This document shows positions 35,462 through 45,157 of a stretch of DNA of 64,000 bases, one piece after another. Each line of letters starts with the position of its first letter. Positions within the stretch are counted from its first letter, which is position 1. Both the position numbers and the translations under genes were made by a program. This DNA comes from Microbacterium sp. 3J1 (GTDB taxonomy: Bacteria; Actinomycetota; Actinomycetes; Actinomycetales; Microbacteriaceae). Under the pieces are notes generated by a model, which worked only from the letters and a program-made list of their open reading frames with translations, had not been told where the DNA came from and ran no database searches. The DNA is taken from positions 1 through 64,000 of the forward strand of contig NZ_CDWI01000004.1 in the NCBI RefSeq assembly GCF_001049495.1, read 5' to 3'.

Positions 35462-36544
35462 TCACACCTCGGGGCGCGTCTGCTCGTCGCTGAGCAGCAT
35501 CGCCTCGGCGAGGCGCGGCGGATGCGACAGCGCCTCGAGACGGAACGCACTCGGGCTGAGCCCGATGTGGCGCCCGAACTGGGCCCGGAGCGCCGGGGCA
35601 TCGGGAAAGCCGGACCGCGTGGCGACGGCCGACAGGTCCAGCGGCGGCAGCGTGAGGAGCTCGTCGCGCGCGGTCTCCAGCCGCCGCCGGAGGATTCGGC
35701 TCGCGAGGCTCTCCTCCGTGCCGGCGAACAGGCGGAACAGCTGTCGCCGGCTCATGTGGAGCTCCGCCGCCAGCGCATCGATGTCGAAGTCCGCATCTCG
35801 ATGCCGGCGCTCGATCACCCGCGCGGCCGCAGCGCGATGCTCGGTCGTGCGGTCGGTCCCCCGCGCACCGGGGAACTGCCGGAAGAGACCGCGCACCACG
35901 GCCAGGAGCATCGACTCCGTGCCGGCGAGCGCACGCGGGTCGCCGTCGGAGTCCTGCGACCACTCGTACAGCATCCGCACGAGGGAGGCACCCGCTGCAC
36001 GCGTGAGAGGGGTGTCGGGGAAGAGCTCCGCTCCGCGCGCCAGCACGTGCCGATGATCGGGCACGGCGGATGCCGGGACCACCACCCCTGTGGTCTCGCT
36101 GACCCCGAGGTGCTCGACTGCAGACCCGCCGAGGCTCGACATGAAGCCCATGCGCCCCACGCTCATGAGCCGCGTCCCGCCTGCCGTGCGGAGTCGCTGG
36201 CCGCCATGTCGCGCGAAGCCGACGATCACGATGTCCCCGTCTGTCTCCGGCGGCGGCTCGTAGGTGACCGTGTGCGGGGTCTCCAGCGTGCTGAAGAGGA
36301 CGGTCGAGCCGATCGAGCGGCGCAGCAGAGCAGCTTCGAACGCAGCCGGATCCTCGGCGCTCATCGTTCCGAAGTTCGACAGCTGGAGCATCCCGAGATG
36401 CCCGTCCAGTCGGATCACGCTCTCGGTGAACCAGCCGGGCAGCGCGGATCCTCCGGGAGTTCCCCGGAGCCCTGACTCGGGCTCGCCACCCGACAGCCGT
36501 CGCAGCCACGCGCTCATCTGCGCGTCGGTGAGTACTCGCCCCAT
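35462..36544 (-). CDS. AraC-family transcriptional regulator
   Basis: DNA-binding regulator (360 aa). The C-terminal AraC double helix-turn-helix covers roughly 250-345 (RHRDADFDIDALAAELHMSR, then FPDAPALRAQFGRHIGLSPS). The N-terminal domain of about 200 residues resembles the AraC-binding-like (TransRegBD) type. The ATG at 36544 has GGGGGAG upstream. It is isolated, with no adjacent target operon. The gap to the Lrp gene (36545-36669) is 125 bases. The inducer is unknown. Confidence 0.85.
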   Translation of the reverse strand: MGRVLTDAQMSAWLRRLSGGEPESGLRGTPGGSALPGWFTESVIRLDGHLGMLQLSNFGTMSAEDPAAFEAALLRRSIGSTVLFSTLETPHTVTYEPPPETDGDIVIVGFARHGGQRLRTAGGTRLMSVGRMGFMSSLGGSAVEHLGVSETTGVVVPASAVPDHRHVLARGAELFPDTPLTRAAGASLVRMLYEWSQDSDGDPRALAGTESMLLAVVRGLFRQFPGARGTDRTTEHRAAAARVIERRHRDADFDIDALAAELHMSRRQLFRLFAGTEESLASRILRRRLETARDELLTLPPLDLSAVATRSGFPDAPALRAQFGRHIGLSPSAFRLEALSHPPRLAEAMLLSDEQTRPEV

Positions 36545-36669
36545 CGGCTCCCCCAGCCGGGCGCGTCACTCCCACAGCGTCGCGCCCTCGTTTCGGCCCT
36601 CACCTTATGCAGGTGTCGGAGGGCACGCAATATACGACATCCCGCACCCGTCACCCCGTGCGGACGAGG

Positions 36670-37179
36670 TCAGCGGAACGACGCCGCCACCGAGTTGCGG
36701 TGGTAGTCGAACACGATGCTCGTCCTCGTCGAGGCGACGCTGCTCTGGGCCGAGAGGTGCTCGAGGACGAATTCGCGCATCTCCGACGAATCCGCCACCG
36801 CGATGTGCAGCAGGAAATCGTCGTCGCCGCCGAGGAAGAACACCTGGATCACCTGCGGCAGCACCCGCACCCGGTCGGCGAACTCCACGATGCTCTCCCG
36901 CCGACCGCTCGGACGCAGCGTGACGCCGATGACGGCCTGCAGGCCTGCGCCCAGCATCCGCTCGTCGACGCTCGCGTGGAAGCCGCTGATCACGCCGCGG
37001 TCGACGAGAGCTTTCAGCCGCGCATGGGCGGTGGACGGCGCGACGCCCAGGTGCCCCGCGAGCTCGGCGTTCGTCATGCGGCCGTCGGCGCTGAGGAGCT
37101 GCACAATCCGAGCGTCGATCGCGTCGAGCGCGGGGGCCCGAACAGTGTTCGGCTGCGCACCGGCGGATGTCGTCTCCAT
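36670..37179 (-). CDS. Lrp/AsnC-family regulator of alanine dehydrogenase
   Basis: Feast/famine regulator (169 aa). The N-terminal helix-turn-helix is at about 20-65 (DARIVQLLSADGRMTNAELA, then HLGVAPSTAHARLKALVDRG), and the C-terminal RAM ligand-binding domain contains VIQVFFLGGDDDFLLHIAVA. It is divergent from ald with 113 bases between them. In mycobacteria the matching regulator AldR controls ald in response to alanine, so the same is likely here. Start ATG at 37179, seven bases after CATAAT, with no Shine-Dalgarno. Confidence 0.92.
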   Translation of the reverse strand: METTSAGAQPNTVRAPALDAIDARIVQLLSADGRMTNAELAGHLGVAPSTAHARLKALVDRGVISGFHASVDERMLGAGLQAVIGVTLRPSGRRESIVEFADRVRVLPQVIQVFFLGGDDDFLLHIAVADSSEMREFVLEHLSAQSSVASTRTSIVFDYHRNSVAASFR

Positions 37180-37186
37180 GCGAACG

Positions 37187-37236
37187 ATTATGCAGGATTC
37201 CGGCGTCGAGCGAATCTTCTTCAGCGATTCTGGTGT
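37187..37236. promoter_or_regulatory. Lrp-type repeats in the lrp/ald control region
   Basis: ATTCCGGCGT (37197-37206) and ATTCTGGTGT (37227-37236) form a direct repeat at a 30-bp period (8/10 identical). GAATC-N9-GATTC (37212-37216 with 37226-37230) forms an inverted repeat. The lrp -10 candidate CATAAT (37192-37187) lies at one edge. Regularly phased sites on one helix face are typical of Lrp octamers. Confidence 0.55.
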
Positions 37237-37292
37237 GACATCGCTGTTTCTGCGAACCTGGTGGCAGTTTCACGAGGTCATATGGAGGATCG

Positions 37293-38387
37293 ATGAAGAT
37301 CGGCGTGCCCACAGAGGTCAAGAACAACGAGAACCGGGTCGCACTCACCCCCGCCGGGGCCGACCGCCTGGTGCGCGAGGGCCACCGCGTGCTCGTGCAG
37401 GCCGGCGCGGGTGTCGGCTCGGGCATCTCGGACGAGGCGTACCGCATCGCCGGAGCCGAGATCGTCGAGACCGCCGATCAGGCGTGGGGCGACGCCGAGC
37501 TGGTCATCAAAGTGAAGGAGCCGATCGCCCAGGAGTACGGCTTCCTCCGTGATGACCTCACGCTCTTCACGTACCTGCACCTCGCGGCGGACCGCTCCCT
37601 CACCGCAGCGCTCGTCGACGCCGGCACGACGGCCGTCGCCTACGAGACCGTGCAGCTGCCCGACCGCACCCTGCCGCTGCTCGTGCCCATGAGCGAGATC
37701 GCCGGCCGACTGTCCGTCACGATGGGGTCGTACTCGCTCATGCGCTCCGCCGGCGGACGAGGTGTGCTGATGGGAGGCATCGCGGGTACCCCACGCGCGA
37801 AGACCGTCGTCATCGGCGGCGGGGTCGCCGGCGAGCACGCCGCCGCCAATGCCCTGGGTCTCGGCTCGAAGGTCACCGTGATCGACATCTCACTGCCGCG
37901 TCTGCGCGAGCTCGAGCACCGCTACGGCGGCGCGCTCGAGACGCGCGCCTCGAGCCGCTACGACATCGCGGAAGAGCTCGCGAGCGCGGACCTCGTCATC
38001 GGCTCGGTTCTCATCCCCGGCGCCGCGGCGCCCAAGCTGGTCACCGACGACATGGTGGCCACCATGAAGCCGGGCTCGGTGCTCGTGGACATCGCGATCG
38101 ATCAGGGCGGATGCTTCGAGGGGTCGCGGCCGACCACCCACGACGACCCCACCTTCGCGGTGCACGACTCCATCTACTACTGCGTCGCCAACATGCCCGG
38201 CGCGGTACCCGAGACGGCCACTCGCGCACTCACGAACGCGACCCTCCCGTACGTGTCGGCCATCGCAGGCAAGGGCTGGGAGCGGGCGGCCTCGGAGGAT
38301 GCCGCCCTCGCGAAGGGGCTCAACGTCCAGGGCGGTCGCATCGTGCTCGACGCGGTCGCACAGGCGCACGGCCTCCCGACCGCCTGA
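37293..38387 (+). CDS. ald: Alanine dehydrogenase
   Basis: NAD-dependent enzyme (364 aa) that interconverts L-alanine and pyruvate plus ammonia. The N-terminal catalytic part starts [20 protein letters not shown] and holds the substrate Arg and the Lys of VIKVKEP. The NAD domain has [40 protein letters not shown] is also conserved. The ATG at 37293 follows TATGGAGG. It is divergent from the Lrp-type regulator. Confidence 0.97.
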   Translation: MKIGVPTEVKNNENRVALTPAGADRLVREGHRVLVQAGAGVGSGISDEAYRIAGAEIVETADQAWGDAELVIKVKEPIAQEYGFLRDDLTLFTYLHLAADRSLTAALVDAGTTAVAYETVQLPDRTLPLLVPMSEIAGRLSVTMGSYSLMRSAGGRGVLMGGIAGTPRAKTVVIGGGVAGEHAAANALGLGSKVTVIDISLPRLRELEHRYGGALETRASSRYDIAEELASADLVIGSVLIPGAAAPKLVTDDMVATMKPGSVLVDIAIDQGGCFEGSRPTTHDDPTFAVHDSIYYCVANMPGAVPETATRALTNATLPYVSAIAGKGWERAASEDAALAKGLNVQGGRIVLDAVAQAHGLPTA

Positions 38388-38469
38388 GGCTCACCGCTCA
38401 CACGCGAGCCGGTGAAAGAACCTCGATTCTTGACGACAGGCGGCCCGTCATCCGGCGGGCCGATCCGAG

Positions 38470-38475
38470 TACGCT
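38470..38475 (+). promoter_or_regulatory. -10 box of a leaderless promoter for the aspartate aminotransferase gene
   Basis: TACGCT, seven bases, then the GTG at 38483. No ribosome binding site precedes the start. Confidence 0.55.
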
Positions 38476-38482
38476 CGTAATC

Positions 38483-39682
38483 GTGACCGAACGCGCCCCC
38501 CTCTCCCGCAAGCTGTCCGCCATCGCCGAGTCGGCAACCCTCAAGGTCGACGCCAAGGCGAAGGCCCTCAAGGCCGAAGGCAAGCCCGTCATCTCGTATG
38601 CGGCCGGCGAGCCCGACTTCGCGACACCGCAGTTCATCGTCGATGCGGCGGCCGAGGCTCTCGCCGACCCCGCGAGCTACCGGTACACCCCGGCTCCGGG
38701 CCTGCCCGCTCTGCGCGAGGCGATCGCCGCGAAGACGCTGCGCGATTCAGGCCTCGAGGTGTCGCCGAGCCAGGTCATCGTGACGAACGGCGGCAAGCAG
38801 TCGGTCTACCAGGCGTTCCAGGCCGTGGTGAACCCGGGCGACGAGGTGCTGCTGCCCGCGCCGTACTGGACGACCTACCCCGAGGCGATCCGCCTCGCCG
38901 ACGGCACGCCCGTCGAGGTCTTCGCCGGCGCCGACCAGGACTACAAGGTGACCGTCGACCAGCTCGAGGCCGCCCGCACCGAGCGCACCACGGTGCTCGT
39001 GTTCGTCTCGCCCTCCAACCCCACCGGCTCCGTGTACACCGCCGAGGAGACCGCGGCCATCGGCGCATGGGCGCTCGAGCACGGCATCTGGGTCATCTCC
39101 GACGAGATCTACCAGAACCTCACCTACGAGGGAGTGAAGGCCACCTCGATCGTCGAGGCCGTGCCCGATCTCGCCGGACAGACGATCCTCGTGAACGGCG
39201 TCGCGAAGACCTACGCGATGACCGGGTGGCGAGTCGGTTGGATGGTCGGACCGGCGGATGCCATCAAGATCGCCGGCAACCTGCAGTCGCACCTGTCGAG
39301 CAACGTCAACAACGTCGCTCAGAAGGCGGCTGTCGCCGCCCTCAACGGCCCGCAGACCGAGGCGGAGCAGTTCCGCGAGGCGTTCGACCGCCGTCGCCGC
39401 CTCATCGTGTCGGAGCTGTCGAAGATCGACGGCCTCGTGGTGCCGAACCCGCTCGGCGCGTTCTACGTGTATCCCGATGTGCAGGGCCTCCTCGGCCGCA
39501 CGTGGGGCGGTGTCACGCCGACCACCTCTCTCGAGCTCGCCGACCTGATCCTCGAGCAGGCCGAGGTCGCCGTCGTACCGGGCGAGGCGTTCGGCCCGTC
39601 GGGCTACATCCGCATGTCGTATGCGCTCGGCGACGACCAGCTCCTCGAGGGAGTCCAGCGGCTGCAGCGCCTGTTCCGCTGA
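38483..39682 (+). CDS. aspC: Aspartate aminotransferase (class I)
   Basis: PLP enzyme (399 aa) that exchanges the amino group between aspartate and 2-oxoglutarate. Visible are [15 protein letters not shown], the substrate segment [28 protein letters not shown], and the Schiff-base Lys242 in [16 protein letters not shown]. The C-terminus has the carboxylate-binding Arg ([15 protein letters not shown]). It belongs to the Ib-type family common in actinobacteria, which may also act on prephenate or tyrosine. The GTG start has no Shine-Dalgarno but follows a TACGCT box by seven bases. Confidence 0.92.
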   Translation: MTERAPLSRKLSAIAESATLKVDAKAKALKAEGKPVISYAAGEPDFATPQFIVDAAAEALADPASYRYTPAPGLPALREAIAAKTLRDSGLEVSPSQVIVTNGGKQSVYQAFQAVVNPGDEVLLPAPYWTTYPEAIRLADGTPVEVFAGADQDYKVTVDQLEAARTERTTVLVFVSPSNPTGSVYTAEETAAIGAWALEHGIWVISDEIYQNLTYEGVKATSIVEAVPDLAGQTILVNGVAKTYAMTGWRVGWMVGPADAIKIAGNLQSHLSSNVNNVAQKAAVAALNGPQTEAEQFREAFDRRRRLIVSELSKIDGLVVPNPLGAFYVYPDVQGLLGRTWGGVTPTTSLELADLILEQAEVAVVPGEAFGPSGYIRMSYALGDDQLLEGVQRLQRLFR

Positions 39683-39691
39683 CGGCGGCGC

Positions 39692-40093
39692 TCAGTCCTC
39701 GTCGTGGAACCCGATGAGCCACCGGATGCCGTAGCGGTCGACGAGCGTGCCGTCGTAGTCGCCCCAGGGCCGCTTCTGCAGCGCGTCGATGACCCTGCCG
39801 CCGGCTGAGAGCCGGTCGAACCAGCTCGTCAGCGTCGTGGCATCGGCCGTGCCGAGCAGCGACAGGAACATCCCGCTCATCTGCACCGCGTCGTCATCCG
39901 CCCCGGCATCCGCCCCCGCGAGCTCGACGGGACCCGAGAGCTGCCCGTGCGCGATCGCGTCGGCCGGTCCGTCGTGGCGACCTGCCTGCGCGTAGGCGAG
40001 GGTCTGCAGCTCGCCGCCGAACACCGACCGGTAGTGCTCGAGCGCCTCGGCCGCGTTTCCGGGGAACAGCAGGTAGGGGATCAGTCCGCTCAT
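39692..40093 (-). CDS. VOC/PhnB-like (glyoxalase superfamily) protein
   Basis: Small protein (133 aa) of the vicinal-oxygen-chelate fold, PhnB/3-demethylubiquinone methyltransferase-like type. It begins SGLIPYLLFPGNAAEALEHY and contains VFGGELQTLAYAQ, LSLLGTADATTLTSWFDRLS and the ending WGDYDGTLVDRYGIRWLIGF. Members bind metal or small molecules. The substrate here is unknown. It starts six bases after a TACACT box and lies convergent to aspC with a gap of nine bases. Confidence 0.85.
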   Translation of the reverse strand: MSGLIPYLLFPGNAAEALEHYRSVFGGELQTLAYAQAGRHDGPADAIAHGQLSGPVELAGADAGADDDAVQMSGMFLSLLGTADATTLTSWFDRLSAGGRVIDALQKRPWGDYDGTLVDRYGIRWLIGFHDED

Positions 40094-40099
40094 CCCGCG

Positions 40100-40105
40100 A
40101 GTGTA
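40100..40105 (-). promoter_or_regulatory. -10 box of a leaderless promoter for the VOC protein
   Basis: On the minus strand TACACT, six bases (CGCGGG), then ATG. Confidence 0.5.
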
Positions 40106-40144
40106 CGGCGAACGGGTGACGTTGTCAGGCGGGCACGGCGGTCG

Positions 40145-41290
40145 TCAGAGCTCGACGCCGAGCAGCACGGGCTCGGGCTGCAGCACCAGGCCGAACTCGG
40201 AGTGCACGCGGTTCTGGATGAAGCGCGCCAGTTCCGAGACCTCCGCAGCCGTCGCCCCGCCCCGGTTGGTGAGCGCGAGGGCGTGCTTGGTCGAGACCGA
40301 GGCCCGAGACCGCGGGAGCGCGAACCCCTTGCGGATCCCCGCCTGCTCGATGAGCCAGGCCGCGCTCACCTTCACGTCGGGCGCCTCGATCTTCGTGGCG
40401 GGAACGAGACCCTCGTACGACGCGAGCGGGATGACCGTGACCGCATCGAGGTCGGGGGCGACCGGCCACCGCGGGCACTCGGGCGGCAGCATGCGCGCGA
40501 CGGCCTCGGGGACGATCGCGTTCTGGAAGAACGATCCCACGCCGTGCGTGTCGGGGTCGTTGTCGTCGAGAAGCATGCCCTTCGAGGCCCGCGTGGCGAG
40601 GATGCGCTCGCGCACCCAGGTGAGCGGCACCGGAGCGTCGGAATCGAGGCCGAGCGCCCGGCGCAGCTGCTCGCCGCGGACGACGCGCTCTGTGGCGACG
40701 AGCAGGTCGACGGTGACCGAGAGGATGACGGCACGGCGCTCCGGCACGCTGCCGTAGTGATGCTTGAGCACCGAGGTGCGGAACCCGAGACCGAGCTCTG
40801 CGGCCGGCACGACGATGGGCTCGGCGGCCCCCTCGTCGATGAGCTCGACCTCGACCAGCGTCTCCTGGATCTCCTGGCCGTACGCGCCGATGTTCTGCAC
40901 GGGGGATGCGCCGACGGTTCCCGGGATGCCGCTCATGGCCTCGAGCCCCGCGTACCCGTGCTCGACGGAGTGCGCGACGAGGTCGTCCCAGCTGTGCCCG
41001 GCCTGCACCCGCAGCCGGATCCGCCCCTCATGCGGCGAGGGGAGCTCTTCGATCCCGCGGGTGAGCACACGGATCACAGTGCCGTCGAACGGCTCGTCCC
41101 CGATGAAGAGGTTGGATCCGCCGCCGAGGACGAACCACTCGTCGCCGCGGGACCATACGTCGGCGAGAGCGTCGACGAGCTCCGGCGTCGTCGACGCGTC
41201 GAGCATGCGCTCGGGGGTTCCGCCCGTGCGCAGCGTCGTCAGCGCGGACAGCCGCAGCGGCGGGATCTCGTGCACCACAGGGTCGCCCAT
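40145..41290 (-). CDS. murB: UDP-N-acetylenolpyruvoylglucosamine reductase
   Basis: FAD/NADPH enzyme (381 aa) that makes UDP-N-acetylmuramate for cell wall precursors. The FAD domain has WFVLGGGSNLFIGDEPFDGT. LEAMSGIPGTVGASPVQNIG and AYGQEI follow. The catalytic Ser is in VGSFFQNAIVP. The C-terminal part (QAGIRKGFALPRSRASVSTK) is as in type I enzymes. The ATG overlaps the MaoC gene by one base (TGATG). The hadA/hadB-like/murB order is common in actinobacteria next to tRNA-Trp and secE. Here those genes lie 25 kb away. Confidence 0.95.
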   Translation of the reverse strand: MGDPVVHEIPPLRLSALTTLRTGGTPERMLDASTTPELVDALADVWSRGDEWFVLGGGSNLFIGDEPFDGTVIRVLTRGIEELPSPHEGRIRLRVQAGHSWDDLVAHSVEHGYAGLEAMSGIPGTVGASPVQNIGAYGQEIQETLVEVELIDEGAAEPIVVPAAELGLGFRTSVLKHHYGSVPERRAVILSVTVDLLVATERVVRGEQLRRALGLDSDAPVPLTWVRERILATRASKGMLLDDNDPDTHGVGSFFQNAIVPEAVARMLPPECPRWPVAPDLDAVTVIPLASYEGLVPATKIEAPDVKVSAAWLIEQAGIRKGFALPRSRASVSTKHALALTNRGGATAAEVSELARFIQNRVHSEFGLVLQPEPVLLGVEL

Positions 41291-41691
41291 CAGGCGGCGA
41301 TGCGCAGCTGCGCCTTGACCAGGACGGTCGTCTCGCCGAACGTGACCTTGAGGTCGATGCGGGTGGCGGTGTCGTCGACCGCACCCACGGTGGCGAGCAC
41401 GTTCAGGTCGGCCCCGTCGACGGGGTCGACGACGACGGGCTTCGTGAAGCGCACGCCGTAGTCGAGGATCCGTGTTCCCGGGTCGAGCGCCGCCACGACG
41501 ACCGACGAGGCGATGCCCATCGTGAGCATGCCGTGCGCGAGCACGCCGGGCAGGCCGACGGACGCCGCGACGTCATCGCGGTAGTGGATGGGATTGAAGT
41601 CACCGGAGGCCCCGGCATACCGCACGAGCGACTCGCGGGTGAGGTGGACGGTGCGCTCGGCGATCACGTCTCCGACGGCGAACGGCATCAC
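41290..41691 (-). CDS. MaoC-like hydratase (HadB-like)
   Basis: Hot-dog-fold protein (133 aa) of the MaoC family. It contains the hydratase motif region DFNPIHYRDDVAASVGLPGV with the catalytic Asp and His, followed by LAHGMLTMGIASSVV. It is probably the catalytic half of a heterodimeric 3-hydroxyacyl dehydratase with the 151-aa partner, as HadB is with HadA in mycobacteria. It overlaps the partner gene by four bases and murB by one base. Substrate length cannot be told from sequence. Confidence 0.9.
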   Translation of the reverse strand: MMPFAVGDVIAERTVHLTRESLVRYAGASGDFNPIHYRDDVAASVGLPGVLAHGMLTMGIASSVVVAALDPGTRILDYGVRFTKPVVVDPVDGADLNVLATVGAVDDTATRIDLKVTFGETTVLVKAQLRIAA

Positions 41692-42143
41692 TCGGCTCCT
41701 TCTTCTGCGCCCACGAGGAGCACACTGGTCGCGGTGACGACGTGGTCGCCCGCAGCATCCGCGATCACGGCCTCGCTGGTGATCATCGCGTTGCCGCCCA
41801 TCATCCGGATGCCGGTGACGCGCAGCCGGCCTGTGAGCTCATCGCCCGCGACGATCGGCCGAGTGTACGCGAAGCGCTGCTCGGCGTGGATGGTGCGCGC
41901 GAGGACGATGCCCGAGTCGGGCTGCGACAGCAGCTGCTGCAGCGTGTGGTCCTGGATGACCATCGCGAAGGTCGGCGGAGCCACGACGTCGTCGAAGCCC
42001 GCGGCGCGCGCGGCCTCCACGTCGGCGTGCTGAGGGGCGTCGGCGAAGACGGCGCGCGCGAACTCGCGCACCTTCTCTCGGCCGACGAGGTAAGGGGACG
42101 TCGGCGGGAACTCCCGGCCGACCAGATCTTGGTTCACTGCCAC
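41688..42143 (-). CDS. FAS1-type MaoC N-terminal-like dehydratase subunit (HadA-like)
   Basis: Hot-dog-fold protein (151 aa) starting MAVNQDLVGREFPPTSPYLV, with VAPPTFAMVIQDHTLQQLL and RTIHAEQRFAYTRPIVAGDE, typical of the MaoC_dehydrat_N family (mycobacterial HadA/HadC). It lacks the catalytic Asp-His pair and pairs with the downstream MaoC protein. The start is GTG at 42143, six bases after a TAGGAT box, so it heads a leaderless hadAB-murB transcript. A GTG two codons later is a weaker choice. Confidence 0.9.
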   Translation of the reverse strand: MAVNQDLVGREFPPTSPYLVGREKVREFARAVFADAPQHADVEAARAAGFDDVVAPPTFAMVIQDHTLQQLLSQPDSGIVLARTIHAEQRFAYTRPIVAGDELTGRLRVTGIRMMGGNAMITSEAVIADAAGDHVVTATSVLLVGAEEGAE

Positions 42144-42149
42144 CCCTCG

Positions 42150-42155
42150 ATCCTA
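42150..42155 (-). promoter_or_regulatory. -10 box of a leaderless promoter for the hadAB-murB operon
   Basis: On the minus strand TAGGAT, six bases (CGAGGG), then GTG. Confidence 0.5.
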
Positions 42156-42191
42156 CCGAGGGCTCCTGACAGAGCCGCCGGGGAAAAGGCC

Positions 42192-42989
42192 TCAGTCCTT
42201 CCGGCGCCCCTTGACGGCCTTCATCGCCATCTGCACGGCGATGACGACGAGATACGCGGCGAAGAGCATGTTGCCCACGAGCGGGTCGATCAGTGTCGCG
42301 AGCCAGGCGCCCAGCGCGGTCGTCGTGCAGGCCGAGACACCCACGATGGCAGCGGCCACGAGGTCGACGTTGCGGTTGCGGAGGTTGCCGATCGTGCCGG
42401 AGATCGCCGTGGGGATCATCATGAGCAGCGACGTGCCCTTCGCGACGAGGTCGCTGGTGCCGAAGGCGAGCATGAGGACGGGAACGACGATCACTCCGCC
42501 GCCGACGCCGATCAGGCCCGCGAGGATGCCGGTCGCGACTCCCACCACGACCAGCGCGAGGCCGTTGAGCAGCTGCAGTTCGAACTCCGCGTCGCGCGAC
42601 GGGACCACGAGGAACAGGCTCACGATCACGACCAGGAGGAAGCCCACGAAGAACCAGCGCAGCACCGTCTGCGAGATCCTCGGCAGCAGCCGGGTGCCGA
42701 TCTGCGCACCGACCACCGCGCCCGCCGCGAGGATCAGGGCGGGGATCCAGGCGACCGAGCCGTTGATCGCGTATGAGATGACGCCGACGGTGGCCGTCGG
42801 AACGATGGCGGCGAGTGATGTGCCGGCGCCGAGACGCTGATTGAAGTGCAGGAACAGCACCAGCAGCGGGACGATGACCGTGCCTCCGCCCACGCCGAAG
42901 AGGCCGGACAGGAGGCCGGCGACGAGGCCGATCCCGATGAATGCGGTGTAGGCGCGAGGCCCTCTGCTCAGGGTCTCTGCATCGCTCAC
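42192..42989 (-). CDS. TauE/SafE (TSUP) family membrane exporter
   Basis: Integral membrane protein (265 aa) with about eight hydrophobic helices in two homologous halves. Each half opens with the family loop: GLLSGLFGVGGGTVIVPLLV near the N-terminus and GLIGVGGGVIVVPVLMLAFG in the middle. TSUP members export sulfite, sulfonates or other organic anions. The substrate is not evident. Start GTG at 42989 lies six bases after a TAGGCT box. It is monocistronic. Confidence 0.9.
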   Translation of the reverse strand: MSDAETLSRGPRAYTAFIGIGLVAGLLSGLFGVGGGTVIVPLLVLFLHFNQRLGAGTSLAAIVPTATVGVISYAINGSVAWIPALILAAGAVVGAQIGTRLLPRISQTVLRWFFVGFLLVVIVSLFLVVPSRDAEFELQLLNGLALVVVGVATGILAGLIGVGGGVIVVPVLMLAFGTSDLVAKGTSLLMMIPTAISGTIGNLRNRNVDLVAAAIVGVSACTTTALGAWLATLIDPLVGNMLFAAYLVVIAVQMAMKAVKGRRKD

Positions 42990-42995
42990 CGGATC

Positions 42996-43001
42996 AGCCT
43001 A
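42996..43001 (-). promoter_or_regulatory. -10 box of a leaderless promoter for the TSUP exporter
   Basis: On the minus strand TAGGCT, six bases (GATCCG), then GTG. Confidence 0.5.
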
Positions 43002-43012
43002 CTCCCGGGCCC

Positions 43013-43047
43013 GCTCCCCTCCGGACCCGTCGGGTTCGGAGGGGAGC
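43013..43047 (-). terminator. Terminator of the tctCBA operon
   Basis: A stem of about 15 bp (arm GCTCCCCTCCGGACC at 43013-43027 with 43033-43047, one G-U pair), located four bases beyond the tctA stop. Confidence 0.75.
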
Positions 43048-43051
43048 CGGC

Positions 43052-44599
43052 TCAGACCTCCGAATCGGTCCTGATCGGCACCGCGATCGTCTCGGTCAGC
43101 GCCTGCTCATAGCGTCGCTGCCGCCGGCGGAGCCACAGGCCTCCCGCGATGAGCAGCGCCAGCACCGCGTACGCGATCGCGGCGAACGGCTGCGCGACGA
43201 GCGTCGTCAGGTCTCCCTGGCTGAGCTGCAGGGCCTTGCGCAGCTGCTCCTCGGCCATGGGCCCCAGGATCATCCCGACGACCAGCGGCGCGACGGGGAT
43301 GCCGTACCTGCGGAGGAAGAACCCGAGCACCCCGATGATCCCGAGCATGAGGATGTCGACGACGAAGTAGTGCAGCGCGTAGGCGCCGAAGGCGGCGAAC
43401 AGCAGGATGCCCGCATAGAGGTACGGGCGGGGGATCTGCAGCAGCTTCACCCACATGCCCACCAGCGGCAGATTGAGCACGAGCAGGATCACGTTGCCGA
43501 TGTACAGGCTCGCGACCAGCGCCCACACGAGGTTCGACTGGCTCGTGAAGAGCAGCGGTCCGGGCTGCAGCCCGTACGACTGGAACGCCGTGAGGATGAT
43601 CGCGGCCGTGGCCGTCGTCGGGAGTCCCAAGGTCAGCAGCGGCACGAGGACACCGGCCGCCGCCGCGTTGTTCGCCGATTCGGGTCCGGCGACCCCCTCG
43701 ATCGCTCCGCGTCCGAACTCCGAGCGGTGCGTCGAGAGCTTCCGCTCCGTCGCGTACGACAGGAACGTCGCGACATCCGCACCTCCGGCGGGGATCGTGC
43801 CGATCGGGAAGCCGATCGCCGTGCCGCGGAGCCAGGGCTTCCACGAGCGACGCCAGTCGTCGCGGGTCATCCAGCTGCGCCATCCGCGGGAGACCGGGAT
43901 GACGTCGATCGCCCCGTGCCGCAGCCGAGCGGCGACGTACAGCGTCTCCCCCACCGCGAACAGTCCGACCGCGACGAGCACGATGTCGATCCCGTCGGAC
44001 AGCGCCGGCAGCCCCAGCGTGTAGCGCTGCTGCCCCGACAGCAGGTCGGTGCCGACCAGCCCGAGGAAGAGCCCGACTCCGAGCGACAGCAGCCCGCGCG
44101 GCACCGACGACCCCATGAGCGCGCCCACGGTGATGAAGGCGATCACGATGAGCGCCACGTAGTCGGCCGGGCCGAGGTTCACGGCGAACTGCGCGAGCAC
44201 AGGCGCGAGGAGCGTCAATCCGATCGTGGCGAGGGTGCCTGCGACGAACGACCCGAGCGCCGCGGTCGCGAGCGCTGCCGCGCCCCGACCCATCTTGGCC
44301 ATCCGGTTGCCCTCGATCGCCGTGACGATCGAGGCCGATTCCCCGGGCGTGTTCAGAAGGATGCTCGTGGTCGAGCCGCCGTACATGCCGCCGTAGTAGA
44401 TCCCCGCGAAGGTGATGAGCGCGGCAGCGGGCTCGAGCGAGTAGGTGAGCGGCAGCAGCAGGGCCACGGTCATGGCCGGACCGATGCCGGGCAGCACGCC
44501 GACCGCCGTGCCGATGAGGACGCCGACGAAGGCGAACACGAGGTACTGGGGCTGGAGCGCCGTCGCGAAGCCCTCGAGGAGCAGAGACCAGCTGTCCAT
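43052..44599 (-). CDS. tctA: Tripartite tricarboxylate transporter large membrane subunit TctA
   Basis: Permease (515 aa, about 12 helices) of a TTT-family secondary importer. Family signatures are [20 protein letters not shown] near the N-terminus, [20 protein letters not shown], and [24 protein letters not shown] loops in the middle, then [20 protein letters not shown]. It drives uptake of a carboxylate (citrate, tartrate or an aromatic acid) bound by TctC. It overlaps tctB by one base (TGATG) and ends at a terminator. Confidence 0.95.
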   Translation of the reverse strand: MDSWSLLLEGFATALQPQYLVFAFVGVLIGTAVGVLPGIGPAMTVALLLPLTYSLEPAAALITFAGIYYGGMYGGSTTSILLNTPGESASIVTAIEGNRMAKMGRGAAALATAALGSFVAGTLATIGLTLLAPVLAQFAVNLGPADYVALIVIAFITVGALMGSSVPRGLLSLGVGLFLGLVGTDLLSGQQRYTLGLPALSDGIDIVLVAVGLFAVGETLYVAARLRHGAIDVIPVSRGWRSWMTRDDWRRSWKPWLRGTAIGFPIGTIPAGGADVATFLSYATERKLSTHRSEFGRGAIEGVAGPESANNAAAAGVLVPLLTLGLPTTATAAIILTAFQSYGLQPGPLLFTSQSNLVWALVASLYIGNVILLVLNLPLVGMWVKLLQIPRPYLYAGILLFAAFGAYALHYFVVDILMLGIIGVLGFFLRRYGIPVAPLVVGMILGPMAEEQLRKALQLSQGDLTTLVAQPFAAIAYAVLALLIAGGLWLRRRQRRYEQALTETIAVPIRTDSEV

Positions 44600-45156
44600 C
44601 AGAACATCCTTCCGAGCCACGACAGAGCCGGACCCCAGGGCAGGGAGAGACCGAGGAACCCGCCGAACGCGACCTGGACCACGAGCGCGACGGCGACGCC
44701 GATAAGTAACGCGACCCACCACCGCCTGGCGCCGAGAGACCAGGCGACACCGCCGAACAGGAGCGCGGCGGCGGGCGCCCACCCGATGGGCTCGATGAGG
44801 AGCAGGTGGGCGAGCAGGAGCGCGGCGATCTTGACGAGGGTGATCCAATCCGTCGGCAGGGACTGGTCGACGTCCTCCCCGTCCTCCGGAACGCCGCGCT
44901 GCCCGCGCAGGATGCTGATCAGCACCGCGACGGCCGCCCCGAGGAGCAGGGTGGCGACGAACACCGGGAACACGGTGGGGCCGACCTGGGCGCCCGTGGG
45001 GACATGGATCGTGAAGACGCCGACGAGGGCGAACACCCCCAGCGCGACCATGAGGAGGGCGAAGACCAGCTCGCCCTTCGGCAGTGGCCCGATGACGCGT
45101 GCGGACCGGCTTCCACCGGTCCGCACGCTCTCGGGCCCGAGGGACCCGCCGGCCAT
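44599..45156 (-). CDS. tctB: Tripartite tricarboxylate transporter small membrane subunit TctB
   Basis: Small four-helix membrane protein (185 aa). A polar N-terminus is followed by [20 protein letters not shown], a short extracytoplasmic loop, and paired C-terminal helices ([20 protein letters not shown]). TctB proteins are poorly conserved. Assignment rests on helix layout and position between tctC and tctA. It starts one base after the tctC stop. Confidence 0.9.
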   Translation of the reverse strand: MAGGSLGPESVRTGGSRSARVIGPLPKGELVFALLMVALGVFALVGVFTIHVPTGAQVGPTVFPVFVATLLLGAAVAVLISILRGQRGVPEDGEDVDQSLPTDWITLVKIAALLLAHLLLIEPIGWAPAAALLFGGVAWSLGARRWWVALLIGVAVALVVQVAFGGFLGLSLPWGPALSWLGRMF

Positions 45157-45157
45157 C

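Noticed and set aside
35292..36575. A 427-codon minus-strand frame overlapping the AraC gene
   Set aside because: It is out of frame with the clear AraC protein and consists of Arg/Ala/Pro-rich shadow sequence.
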